DNA of 64,000 bases from Sulfurimonas sp. (lineage in GTDB: Bacteria; Campylobacterota; Campylobacteria; Campylobacterales; Sulfurimonadaceae), in the NCBI GenBank assembly GCA_021732045.1, contig JAKFWK010000003.1, positions 310,001 through 374,000 on the forward strand. The letters are read 5' to 3'. This document shows, one piece after another, positions 49,322 to 57,036 of this stretch (the first letter of the stretch is position 1; every line of letters begins with the position of its first letter). Both the position numbers and the translations under genes were made by a program. The notes under the pieces were generated by a model. It was not told the origin of the DNA. It worked only from the letters and a program-made list of their open reading frames with translations, and did no database searches.

Positions 49322-49839
49322 AATATAGTTATACAAAGGCATCCGGCAAAACAATTTTTACAAAAGAGTTTCAGCTTCTGTTTGCCTTTTTTAGTGTCAC
49401 CATTTTTATGCTTTTTGCTACGCACAACCTTTTGTTACTAAAAAATCATAATTTTGAACAAGATATGGCAGAGACACTCAAGCAAAAAGATGATTTTGTA
49501 AAAAGTACAGAGAAGATGAAAAATGAGATAGTATACATAGAAAAACAAGTTGATTTATCTGAGGAAGTGTTTACAAAAAATAGCCTTCTTAAAGATAGCA
49601 TAAGCAACTTATTTGATTTGGTGCCTGGAAGGATAGTTTTATCAGAAGCAAAAATAATGGAAAATGGCTTGATTTTATATGGTATCACGCCAAATCAGGA
49701 TGTCTATAACTTTATGCTTTTAGCGCCTCTTCGATCAATCTTTCATCAAACTTATAGTAGTTTTTATCCTGCTGAAAATGGTTGGCTTCGATTTGTATCT
49801 ACGAACTATCTAGAAGAGGAGACAGTAAGTGAAGAGTAG
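49318..49839 (+). CDS. PilN-like inner-membrane protein
   Basis: The 173-residue protein has a cytoplasmic tail of about 22 residues, one membrane segment (LLFAFFSVTIFMLFATH) and a coiled coil (QDMAETLKQKDDFVKSTEKMKNEIV) followed by a small alpha/beta domain (PGRIVLSEAKIMENGLILYG). This is the architecture of PilN. The gene overlaps its upstream neighbour by 4 bp (ATGA). Assignment depends on architecture and gene order, not on sequence signature. Confidence 0.5.
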   Translation: MKYSYTKASGKTIFTKEFQLLFAFFSVTIFMLFATHNLLLLKNHNFEQDMAETLKQKDDFVKSTEKMKNEIVYIEKQVDLSEEVFTKNSLLKDSISNLFDLVPGRIVLSEAKIMENGLILYGITPNQDVYNFMLLAPLRSIFHQTYSSFYPAENGWLRFVSTNYLEEETVSEE

Positions 49840-50392
49840 CATAACTAGACAAAGCATATATTTGTTGGCACTCTCTACTGTGCTGTTGATATTTGTTTTT
49901 GTTTTCTCTTTTGCTGTTTTGATTCCAGAGGGAAAAGAGTATAGATCCAAGCGATCTAAGTTAAAAAAAGAGAGTGTTGAACTTGCTCGTACAGTAGAGT
50001 TTCATGATGAAACAGCAACTGTATATAAAAAACTAAAAGCGGATAATTCACATATAATAGGTGCATTTAGTAGTGGCTTCTCTCCTGAAAAATTTGAAAA
50101 ACAGCATAAAAGTTTTTTTAATTCATTGATGTTATCAAAAAAAATTGAAGTTGAGAGCGAAGATGACTTTAGTGTCTATGAAGTAAATACAAGCTCAAAA
50201 ATCAGCTCGCCAAAGAGCTTTTACAACTTCTTGGATACCGTAAACAAGAGTGATTGGATAATATCCATAAACCTTCCAATAGATTTCAAAAGAGATGGTG
50301 AAATAATTAACTCATCGTTTAAAATGAAAGTTTATGGTAATAAAAAAGATTTAAACAGCAGTAAAACTAAAGCAGATGATATAAAAAAGTAA
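49829..50392 (+). CDS. PilO-like inner-membrane protein
   Basis: The 187-residue protein has a short N-terminal tail, one membrane segment (about 10-32), a coiled coil (KRSKLKKESVELARTV) and a ferredoxin-like alpha/beta domain with FYNFLDTVNKSDWIISINLPI, similar in plan to PilO. The start is GTG 49829, overlapping the previous gene by 11 bp. The C-terminus is lysine-rich. Together with the two previous genes it would form an inner-membrane alignment platform, but no secretin or ATPase gene is next to them. Confidence 0.5.
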   Translation: MKSSITRQSIYLLALSTVLLIFVFVFSFAVLIPEGKEYRSKRSKLKKESVELARTVEFHDETATVYKKLKADNSHIIGAFSSGFSPEKFEKQHKSFFNSLMLSKKIEVESEDDFSVYEVNTSSKISSPKSFYNFLDTVNKSDWIISINLPIDFKRDGEIINSSFKMKVYGNKKDLNSSKTKADDIKK

Positions 50393-50428
50393 ACACGATA
50401 AAAAGCAGACTCAATTCAAAAAAAAGAT

Positions 50429-51427
50429 TTAACTTCCAATTAATATTTTTTTTATCTCTTGGAAAACTATATCATTTTTAAAAAGATATGGGCGAAGTTT
50501 AGGTTCTATTTTTAAAACCCTACACTCCTCTTTAAACTTCTTTGGCATAACAACTTCTCTTACAAATGGTGACATAAATATAAAATCACTATTTTGGCTA
50601 ATTACAAATTTCCGTCCAACAACTACTGTTTTTTCACCCTTTAAAAGCTCTCTCTCTTTTGCGCTAAGCATATAAAGCTTCGATTTTAGATATTTATCTA
50701 TCGCATAGATGCTGCTTCTTATATCGCCAAAATTTTTAAAATAAACAAACTCATCTTCAGAATAAACATCTATCTCTTTGATTAAACTGTCTCTATCCTC
50801 GTCTAAATACTCAAAGCTTTTTTTTATGCCACTTAGATGTTCGGCTAAAAGCGGATTTGAGTGGTTATGCCTAAAACTATTTCTTTTTATGTTTTCATAA
50901 AAATTGCTCTCATCTTCAAAATATTTAATTGAGCTATGTTTTAGATAAATGAGAAGCTCGCATTTATCTAAATGCAGAAGTGGGCGGATAAGTTTGTAGT
51001 TTTTTCTCTGCTCCAAAGTCCTCATGCCAGCGAGTTCTGCACAACCAGAGCCTTTGCAAAACTGCATAAGCATCCACTCAAAGCGATCTCCTAGATGATG
51101 TGCGCTTAGAAGATTTTCATATCCATGTTTTAAAATCAGCTCTTCAAAAAAATCATATCTAATTTCTCTGGCTTTTGCCTCAAAATTTGTTTTAATTTCT
51201 GCGGCATTGTGTATATGGCAAGTGAGATTGTGTAAAGTGCAAAGCTCTTTAGCGTAAGCAACTTCTTGTTTGCTCTGCTCTCGCACACCATAATTTACGA
51301 TTGCAATGTCAAAGATGATGTTGTGTTTTATCAGAAGAAAAAATAGAGCCGTAGAGTCTGCTCCGCCAGAAAACGCTAAGAGATTTTTTCTGTCTTTTAG
51401 ATGTGAAAGTGTTTTTTCTTTAAGCAT
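50429..51427 (-). CDS. tilS: tRNA(Ile)-lysidine synthase
   Basis: The 332-residue PP-loop enzyme modifies cytidine 34 of tRNA-Ile to lysidine. The ATP-binding loop is AFSGGADSTALFFLL near the start, with later GYENLLSAHHLGDRFEWMLMQ. The C-terminal part is shorter than in E. coli, as in many Campylobacterota. ATG 51427 is used, overlapping rimO by 8 bp. Confidence 0.93.
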   Translation of the reverse strand: MLKEKTLSHLKDRKNLLAFSGGADSTALFFLLIKHNIIFDIAIVNYGVREQSKQEVAYAKELCTLHNLTCHIHNAAEIKTNFEAKAREIRYDFFEELILKHGYENLLSAHHLGDRFEWMLMQFCKGSGCAELAGMRTLEQRKNYKLIRPLLHLDKCELLIYLKHSSIKYFEDESNFYENIKRNSFRHNHSNPLLAEHLSGIKKSFEYLDEDRDSLIKEIDVYSEDEFVYFKNFGDIRSSIYAIDKYLKSKLYMLSAKERELLKGEKTVVVGRKFVISQNSDFIFMSPFVREVVMPKKFKEECRVLKIEPKLRPYLFKNDIVFQEIKKILIGS

Positions 51428-52733
51428 TATCAACTGTTGCGGTTAAAATATCCCCTGCAATATCAGTTATTGTGGCACTATATATCTTGCCAAAGATTAG
51501 CTCGTTATCACTAGTTCTGTCGTTTATGTAAAGCTCGCCATCTATCTCAGGTGCCCAGATAAGCTCTTTCGCACTTAATATATACTCATGTTCGTCGCTC
51601 TCGCCATCTATAATAATCTTTACCTCTTTACCAATCTCATTTTTTAGAGATTTTTGCGTACACTCTGAGGCAATTTTTCCAAGAATTTTTGCTCTTTTTT
51701 CAATCGTTTTTGCTGGAATTTTATCGCTCATCTCGTGAGCTGGTGTTGTCTCTTCATCAGAATAGGCAAATACATTGATACGGTCAAAACCAAAAGATGC
51801 AGCAAATTCACACATCTCATCAAACATCTCTTGCGTCTCATTTGGATGCCCGACAATGAAACTGGTTCGTATAAATGAGTTAGGAAGCTCTCTCATAAAC
51901 TCTAAAAGCTCAAGAGTCTCTTTTTTGCCAAATCCTCGCTTCATAATGCGAAGCATATCGTCGTTTATATGCTGAATAGGCATATCAAAATAGTTGTGAA
52001 AAATCTCACTTTTTGCAATGTTTTTTAGCAGGTTTATGGTTGTTGTGGATGGATAAAGGTAGAGGATTCTAGCACTTTTTACGCCATCAATTAGCTCGAT
52101 TCTCTGCATCAGCAGACTTAGTCCATCTTTTATGTTTTGATCGCGAAGAAAAGATGAGCTGTCTTGTGAAACGAAAGAGAAATCATAGTACCCTTTTTTG
52201 ACTAAGCCTTCAACTTCTTTGGCTATTGAGTCCAAGCTTCTTGAGTTTAGTTTGCCTTTAAAGGATGGAATCGCACAGAAGCTACAGGCTTGATTGCACC
52301 CCTCTGAGAGTTTTATATAAGCATGATAAGTTGAGCCCGTCACAACTCTCTCGGCTCCATCAATCAAAAAAACTTCACTAGAAAAACGGCTCTTTTTCTC
52401 AATCAAAAGCTCATCAATTTTGTCGTAATCGCCAACTCCTGTGAAAATATCAACCTCTGGCATATCTTTGGCTAACTCCTCTTTGTATCTTTCGCTCAAA
52501 CATCCAGCCATTACTAAAACAGAGTCCTCTTTTCTTGCATCATGAAGGTTTAAAACTGTGTTTATAGACTCTTGCTTTGCTGCATCTATAAAACCACAAG
52601 TATTTACAATGATTACATCCGCCTCTTCTTGATTTTGTGTCAATTCAAAATTTTTTAGTTTACCCATCATAACTTCTGTGTCAACTAAATTTTTTGTACA
52701 TCCTAGAGATACTATGTGAAGTTTATTGCCCAT
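51420..52733 (-). CDS. rimO: Ribosomal protein S12 methylthiotransferase
   Basis: The 437-residue radical-SAM methylthiotransferase has an N-terminal UPF0004 domain (VSLGCTKNLVDTE), a radical-SAM cluster motif (GCNQACSFCAIPSFKGKL) near 145, and a TRAM domain. The GCTKNLVDTE start and SFKGK after the cluster distinguish RimO from MiaB. It modifies Asp88 of ribosomal protein S12. Transcribed with tilS. Confidence 0.95.
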   Translation of the reverse strand: MGNKLHIVSLGCTKNLVDTEVMMGKLKNFELTQNQEEADVIIVNTCGFIDAAKQESINTVLNLHDARKEDSVLVMAGCLSERYKEELAKDMPEVDIFTGVGDYDKIDELLIEKKSRFSSEVFLIDGAERVVTGSTYHAYIKLSEGCNQACSFCAIPSFKGKLNSRSLDSIAKEVEGLVKKGYYDFSFVSQDSSSFLRDQNIKDGLSLLMQRIELIDGVKSARILYLYPSTTTINLLKNIAKSEIFHNYFDMPIQHINDDMLRIMKRGFGKKETLELLEFMRELPNSFIRTSFIVGHPNETQEMFDEMCEFAASFGFDRINVFAYSDEETTPAHEMSDKIPAKTIEKRAKILGKIASECTQKSLKNEIGKEVKIIIDGESDEHEYILSAKELIWAPEIDGELYINDRTSDNELIFGKIYSATITDIAGDILTATVDNA

Positions 52734-52817
52734 TTTTACTGCTTTTTATTGATATGCTACAAGGTTTGCCTTTTTAAGGCAGAATATATAAGCGGCATTA
52801 TATCGTATAATGCCATT

Positions 52818-53966
52818 ATGAAAATATATGATGTTTTGATTTTAGGTGCAGGAGCCAGCGGGCTGATGTGTGCCTCGCATTTGAGTAGAAAAAAAAGTGT
52901 TGCCATCATAGATGCAAATAGTAAGGTCGCAAAGAAACTAAAAATCTCTGGCGGTGGAAAATGCAATATTACCAATTTGTATGTTAGCGAAGATAACTAT
53001 GATGGCAACAGTGATTTTGTATCCTGCTCTTTAAGCTGCTTCTCAAAAGATGATTTGCTAAATTATCTTGATAAAAATGGTGTGGAGCCTATTTTAAAAA
53101 AGAACCGTTACTATTTTTGCCAAAACTCATCTGATGAAATTATAGATATTTTAAAGAAGCAGAGCAGACACGCGGAGCTGTTTTTCGATAGAGAGATTCT
53201 GAGTGCTACAAAAAAAGATGATGTCTTTGAGGTTAAAACTACAAAAGGCTCATTTTGTACAAAAAAGCTAATTGTTGCAACTGGGGGTAAAAGCTTTAAA
53301 GAGCTTGGAGCTAGTGAGATAGGGCTTGATATCGCCAAGAGTTTTGGCGTTGAGGTAAAAGAGTTTACCCCAGCACTTGTTGGATTGACATTACAAAAAG
53401 AGCAGTTTTGGATGAAGGAGTTAAGCGGTCTTAGCTGTTTTGTCGCTATAAAGGTTGGAGGTAAAATCCTAAAAGAGGAGATGCTTTTTGCTCATCGTGG
53501 CATAAGCGGACCAGCCATTTTGTCTGCCTCGCTTTATTGGCAAAAGGGAAATATTTCAATAGATTTTTTACCAGATAACAATATTTTTGAGTTGATTGCC
53601 AATAGCAAAAAATTATTAAGCTCAGTGATTCCTTTGCCAAAAAGACTCTCTAAAGCCATACTGGATGCTTTGGGTGTAGAAGATATTGAGTGCAAAAAAA
53701 TAACAAAAGAGGCAAGAGTAAATCTAGAAAAAATCCATAACTATGAGTTTGCTCCAGCTGGAAATTTTGGCTTCAGCAAAGCAGAAGTAAGTAGAGGTGG
53801 AGTTCTGAGTAGTGAGTTGAACTTTGCAACTTTAGAGTCGTTAAAGGTAAAAGATATGTATTTTATAGGTGAAGTAGTGGATGTCACTGGAGAGTTAGGT
53901 GGATACAATTTTCAATGGGCATTTAGCAGCGCGGTAATGTGTGCAAGGGCACTGGAGGATAGTTAA
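52818..53966 (+). CDS. HI0933-family FAD-dependent oxidoreductase
   Basis: The 382-residue flavoprotein has a dinucleotide-binding GAGASGLMCA at the N-terminus, SGGGKCNITN near 45, GGKSF near 150, a family segment HRGISGPAIL and the C-terminal EVVDVTGELGGYNFQWAFSSA. The YhiN family is common but its substrate is not defined; a flavin-linked redox or RNA-modifying role has been suggested for relatives. ATG 52818 is the family start; the open frame extends 34 codons upstream without alignment. The gene ends 4 bp before the tRNA remnant. Confidence 0.85.
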   Translation: MKIYDVLILGAGASGLMCASHLSRKKSVAIIDANSKVAKKLKISGGGKCNITNLYVSEDNYDGNSDFVSCSLSCFSKDDLLNYLDKNGVEPILKKNRYYFCQNSSDEIIDILKKQSRHAELFFDREILSATKKDDVFEVKTTKGSFCTKKLIVATGGKSFKELGASEIGLDIAKSFGVEVKEFTPALVGLTLQKEQFWMKELSGLSCFVAIKVGGKILKEEMLFAHRGISGPAILSASLYWQKGNISIDFLPDNNIFELIANSKKLLSSVIPLPKRLSKAILDALGVEDIECKKITKEARVNLEKIHNYEFAPAGNFGFSKAEVSRGGVLSSELNFATLESLKVKDMYFIGEVVDVTGELGGYNFQWAFSSAVMCARALEDS

Positions 53967-53970
53967 ATAA

Positions 53971-54020
53971 TGGTGCTCACAACTGGACTCGAACCAGTGA
54001 CTTTTACCTTGTCGAGGTAA
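53971..54020 (-). tRNA. 3' remnant of a tRNA gene, Val-like (GAC), integration-site scar
   Basis: On the minus strand a half tRNA is visible: anticodon stem TTACC/GGTAA with loop TCGACAA (anticodon GAC, position 33 a C where U is standard), T arm ACTGG-TTCGAGT-CCAGT, 3' acceptor strand TGTGAGC, A73 and CCA. Sequence to the right does not supply a D arm or a GCTCACA acceptor strand, so the gene is not complete. Phage-like integrases leave exactly this kind of duplicated tRNA 3' end. Confidence 0.7.
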
Positions 54021-54041
54021 ATATGCTACGCTATAGAGTGC

Positions 54042-54179
54042 CTATTTTATGAGGTTTTTAGACTTGTTAAAATCTAAAACCGCAATATTTACCGCAACAT
54101 GTTTCAGTTTTTTTACACATTTGTATTCTTGATTTATTTTTTGACTCTCAATAGCAGCAGTAATATCTAATTCCGTCAT
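54042..54179 (-). CDS. Small ORF of 45 residues downstream of yoeB
   Basis: An ATG at 54179 (AGGATACTGTTATG context) opens a 45-codon ORF ending just before the tRNA remnant. It reads MTELDITAAIESQKINQEYK at the start and ends LDFNKSKNLIK. It is unrecognised and lies 20 bp after the toxin gene. It could be a truncated partner or a chance ORF created at the island junction. It is too short to judge coding character. Confidence 0.35.
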   Translation of the reverse strand: MTELDITAAIESQKINQEYKCVKKLKHVAVNIAVLDFNKSKNLIK

Positions 54180-54199
54180 AACAGTATCCTTTTTTATTT

Positions 54200-54460
54200 T
54201 TAATAATGATATCTGCATTGAGCTATCAATACAGCATTTTCAGTTACTTTATATACTAGCCTATGCTCTATGGTTATTCTTCTTGACCAATAGCCCGACC
54301 AGTTATACTTTAGCGGTTCAGGTTCACCGCTTCCCTTAAAGGGTTCTCTTGTTATCTCTTTGATAGGCGCATTGATCTTTTTTAGAATCTTTTTATCATT
54401 TTGTTGCCAATAGAGATAATCTTCCCAAGCTTGATTGGCAAATGTATGGAATGACCCCAA
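54200..54460 (-). CDS. YoeB-type mRNA interferase toxin without an upstream antitoxin
   Basis: The 86-residue protein matches YoeB/Txe of the RelE superfamily: QAWEDYLYWQQNDKK, KGSGEPEPLKYN, GYWSRRITIEHRLVYKV and C-terminal CRYHY. The catalytic Glu, Arg, His and Tyr positions are all present. These toxins cleave mRNA in the ribosomal A site and are normally preceded by a yefM antitoxin gene in the same operon. Here only 55 bp separate its start from the divergent hsdR start. The first ten residues (MGSFHTFAN) do not fit the family start (MKxxFS), suggesting a rearranged 5' end. Confidence 0.8.
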   Translation of the reverse strand: MGSFHTFANQAWEDYLYWQQNDKKILKKINAPIKEITREPFKGSGEPEPLKYNWSGYWSRRITIEHRLVYKVTENAVLIAQCRYHY

Positions 54461-54515
54461 TTTTAAAGATTTAGCTATAATAAACCAAAATATATTTTGT
54501 TATCTTTGGTGTTAT

Positions 54516-56852
54516 ATGGCATATTCAGAATCAGATACTCGTTCTAAGCTAATTGATCCTGCAATAAAGGATAGTGATTGGCTTGAATCAAACATTGTTA
54601 GAGAGTACTATTTTACTGATGGGCGAAAGCTTATAGGCGGTAAAAGAGGTAAAAGATACTTCGTTGATTACTTACTTACATATAAAAATACCAACCTTGC
54701 CATCATTGAAGCCAAAGCTGAATCAAAAGACCCACTGGATGGTTTACAACAATCTATCAACTATGCCCAACGACTCCGTATTGATTATGTCTACAGCACA
54801 AACGGACATAAAATCTATGAACACTCACTCAAAGAGGGAAAAGGAAGTTATATTGACAACTATCCAACTCCTGATGAACTATTTGAGAGAAAGTACGCTA
54901 AATCAACTCCTAAAGCAAAAGATGTAATTACTTACCCTTTTCACATAGAAGGAACGATGAAGCCTCGTTTCTATCAACAAGTAGCAGTTCAAAAAACCAT
55001 AGAAGCTATTGCGGATAATAAAGACAGGGTGTTGCTTACACTGGCAACTGGAACGGGAAAAACCTACATCGCTTTTCAAATCGCATATAGACTGTTTCAA
55101 TCCAAATGGAATAGAGATAATAGTGATAGAAGACCTAAGATACTCTTCTTAGCAGATAGAAATGTACTTAAAGACCAATCCATGAATACATTCAATCCAC
55201 TTGAAAAAGATTGTGTTGAGATAAATGGAAAAGTCATCAAAAAACGAGGCGGTAAAGTTCCAACAGCTGGAAACATATTTTTTGCCATCTACCAATCAAT
55301 AGCTGAAAATAAAAACAGAGTTCTAGAGACTTCAGAAGAAGAACAAGAAGATGATGTAACCGCATACTATAAACAGTATCCATCAAATTTCTTTGACTTA
55401 ATTATCATTGATGAGTGCCATCGTGGTAGTGCAAATGATGAGAGTTCTTGGAGAGCTATTTTAAATCATTTCGGAAGTGCTGTTCACTTAGGACTTACAG
55501 CAACACCGAAAAGAGATGATAATGGAGACACCTACAAATATTTTGGTGACCCTATCTATGAATACTCTCTAAAAGACGGCATCAACGATGGTTTCTTAAC
55601 TCCTTATAAAGTCAAAAGAATTCAAACAAATATAGATGAGTACAGATTTGACCCAAATGATATTATCACTGGCGAGTTAGAAAAACAGATAGTGGAACTT
55701 GATAGATTTGAGCGAGAAGTTGTCATCCCCAAAAGAACAGAACTATTGGCAAAAACAATCTTAGAAAATATGAATACTATGGATAAAACCATAGTGTTTT
55801 GTGTAAATCAAAAACATGCGATGGATATGAAAGCAGCTATTGATAAGTTTAAAACTATCAAAGACAGTAACTACTGTGTAAGGGTTACATCTGATGAGGG
55901 CGAAATAGGTAGAGGTTTCTTGGAGATGTTTCAAAACAACGATAGAGATATACCTACGATACTTACAAGTTCAAAAATGCTTACAACTGGTGTAGATGCC
56001 AAAAATGTTAGAAATGTCGTGCTTACTGCACCTATTAGATCAATGACAGAGTTTAAACAGATTATTGGTCGTGGAACTCGTGTGTTTGAGGGTAAAGATT
56101 TCTTTACTATTATGGACTTTGTAGGGGCTACAAACTTGTTCTATGACCCTGCTTGGGACGGAGAAGATTTGCCCCTAAATGGAAGCGGAGAAAAACAACA
56201 AAAAGAGCCAAAAGAAAAGACTGATACAACAGATCGTGATGATATAGAAACAGGTGATGACAAGCCTAAAAATGAAAAAGTAACGATTGACATCAAAGGT
56301 AAAAAGCTTAAAGTAATCAACATAGAAACAACCTATGTCGGTGAAGACGGTATCCCGCTCAAAACTGAAGATTATCTGGAATTACTCATCGGTGTATTGG
56401 GAAAATTTTATAATGATGAAGATGGGTTAAGAGAGATATGGAGCAACCCAAAAAATAGAAAAGACCTACTCAATAAACTTCGTGAGATGAATATAGATGA
56501 ATCTCAACTCAATGATCTAAAAGTAATATTTGAAGCAGAGAATAGTGATATATATGATGTGCTCACTCATATATCATTTAACCTAGACATAAAAACCAGA
56601 AGCGAAAGAGTCTTACATGTAGAGAACTCTGAGTTTGTAGAGAAGTTTCATAACGAAAAAGCTAAAGAATTTATAGAGTTTATTTTAAAACGATATGAAA
56701 AAGACGGTGTTAAAGAGCTAGATGAAGACAAGCTGGGTAAGTTGGTTGACCTAAGTGGACTTGGAACCGTTAGAGAAGTGGCAGGGAACTTTGGCGGAAT
56801 ACCGCAGATGAGAGATGAGTATTTTGAGTTACAGAGGGAGATTTATAGATAA
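54516..56852 (+). CDS. hsdR: Type I restriction enzyme R subunit
   Basis: The 778-residue subunit has an N-terminal PD-(D/E)xK nuclease (VDYLLTYKNTNLAIIEAKAES) near residue 50, helicase motifs LATGTGKTYIAFQ, DECHRGS, GLTATPKRDD and QIIGRGTRVF, and an EcoEI-type C-terminal domain. It translocates DNA and cuts it when unmodified target sites are found. ATG 54516 fits the family start; the frame runs upstream through the toxin region. hsdM follows after 185 bp, including a Fic fragment. Confidence 0.93.
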   Translation: MAYSESDTRSKLIDPAIKDSDWLESNIVREYYFTDGRKLIGGKRGKRYFVDYLLTYKNTNLAIIEAKAESKDPLDGLQQSINYAQRLRIDYVYSTNGHKIYEHSLKEGKGSYIDNYPTPDELFERKYAKSTPKAKDVITYPFHIEGTMKPRFYQQVAVQKTIEAIADNKDRVLLTLATGTGKTYIAFQIAYRLFQSKWNRDNSDRRPKILFLADRNVLKDQSMNTFNPLEKDCVEINGKVIKKRGGKVPTAGNIFFAIYQSIAENKNRVLETSEEEQEDDVTAYYKQYPSNFFDLIIIDECHRGSANDESSWRAILNHFGSAVHLGLTATPKRDDNGDTYKYFGDPIYEYSLKDGINDGFLTPYKVKRIQTNIDEYRFDPNDIITGELEKQIVELDRFEREVVIPKRTELLAKTILENMNTMDKTIVFCVNQKHAMDMKAAIDKFKTIKDSNYCVRVTSDEGEIGRGFLEMFQNNDRDIPTILTSSKMLTTGVDAKNVRNVVLTAPIRSMTEFKQIIGRGTRVFEGKDFFTIMDFVGATNLFYDPAWDGEDLPLNGSGEKQQKEPKEKTDTTDRDDIETGDDKPKNEKVTIDIKGKKLKVINIETTYVGEDGIPLKTEDYLELLIGVLGKFYNDEDGLREIWSNPKNRKDLLNKLREMNIDESQLNDLKVIFEAENSDIYDVLTHISFNLDIKTRSERVLHVENSEFVEKFHNEKAKEFIEFILKRYEKDGVKELDEDKLGKLVDLSGLGTVREVAGNFGGIPQMRDEYFELQREIYR

Positions 56853-56853
56853 T

Positions 56854-56958
56854 ATGGATAAGCTACCACTAACCAAACAAATAAAAACTGAAGCTACTCT
56901 AAAAAAAGCCATATCAGCAAACCGTGCTTTAGCAAATCTAACATGTACGCTATGTTAA
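56854..56958 (+). pseudogene. N-terminal fragment of a Fic-family protein
   Basis: A 34-residue ORF starts 1 bp after hsdR: MDKLPLTKQIKTEATLKKAI then SANRALANLTCTLC. The pattern LKKAISANRALANL matches the N-terminal helix of Fic/DOC proteins (Fic_N region). The frame stops inside an inverted repeat, and no Fic motif HPFxxGNGR follows before hsdM. Fic genes commonly accompany Type I systems, so this is probably the residue of a deleted accessory gene. Confidence 0.6.
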
Positions 56959-57000
56959 AAAAAGTAAAAATATTTAACATAGTTTCCGACCTATGTTAAA
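56950..57000. repeat. Three copies of CTATGTTAAA between hsdR and hsdM
   Basis: The 10-mer occurs at 56950-56959 and 56991-57000 in direct orientation and at 56973-56982 inverted, so the first two form a hairpin and the outer two are direct repeats (extended by AAAAAGTAAA-like sequence). It may be a terminator/attenuator, a protein-binding site or the scar of the deletion that removed most of the Fic gene. Confidence 0.6.
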
Positions 57001-57036
57001 AAACAGTAAAATCTATACATATAAAAAAGGCAAAAC

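Noticed and set aside
53971..54050. A complete tRNA-Val gene
   Set aside because: Only the anticodon arm, T arm and 3' acceptor strand are present; the 5' acceptor and D arm do not pair or match.
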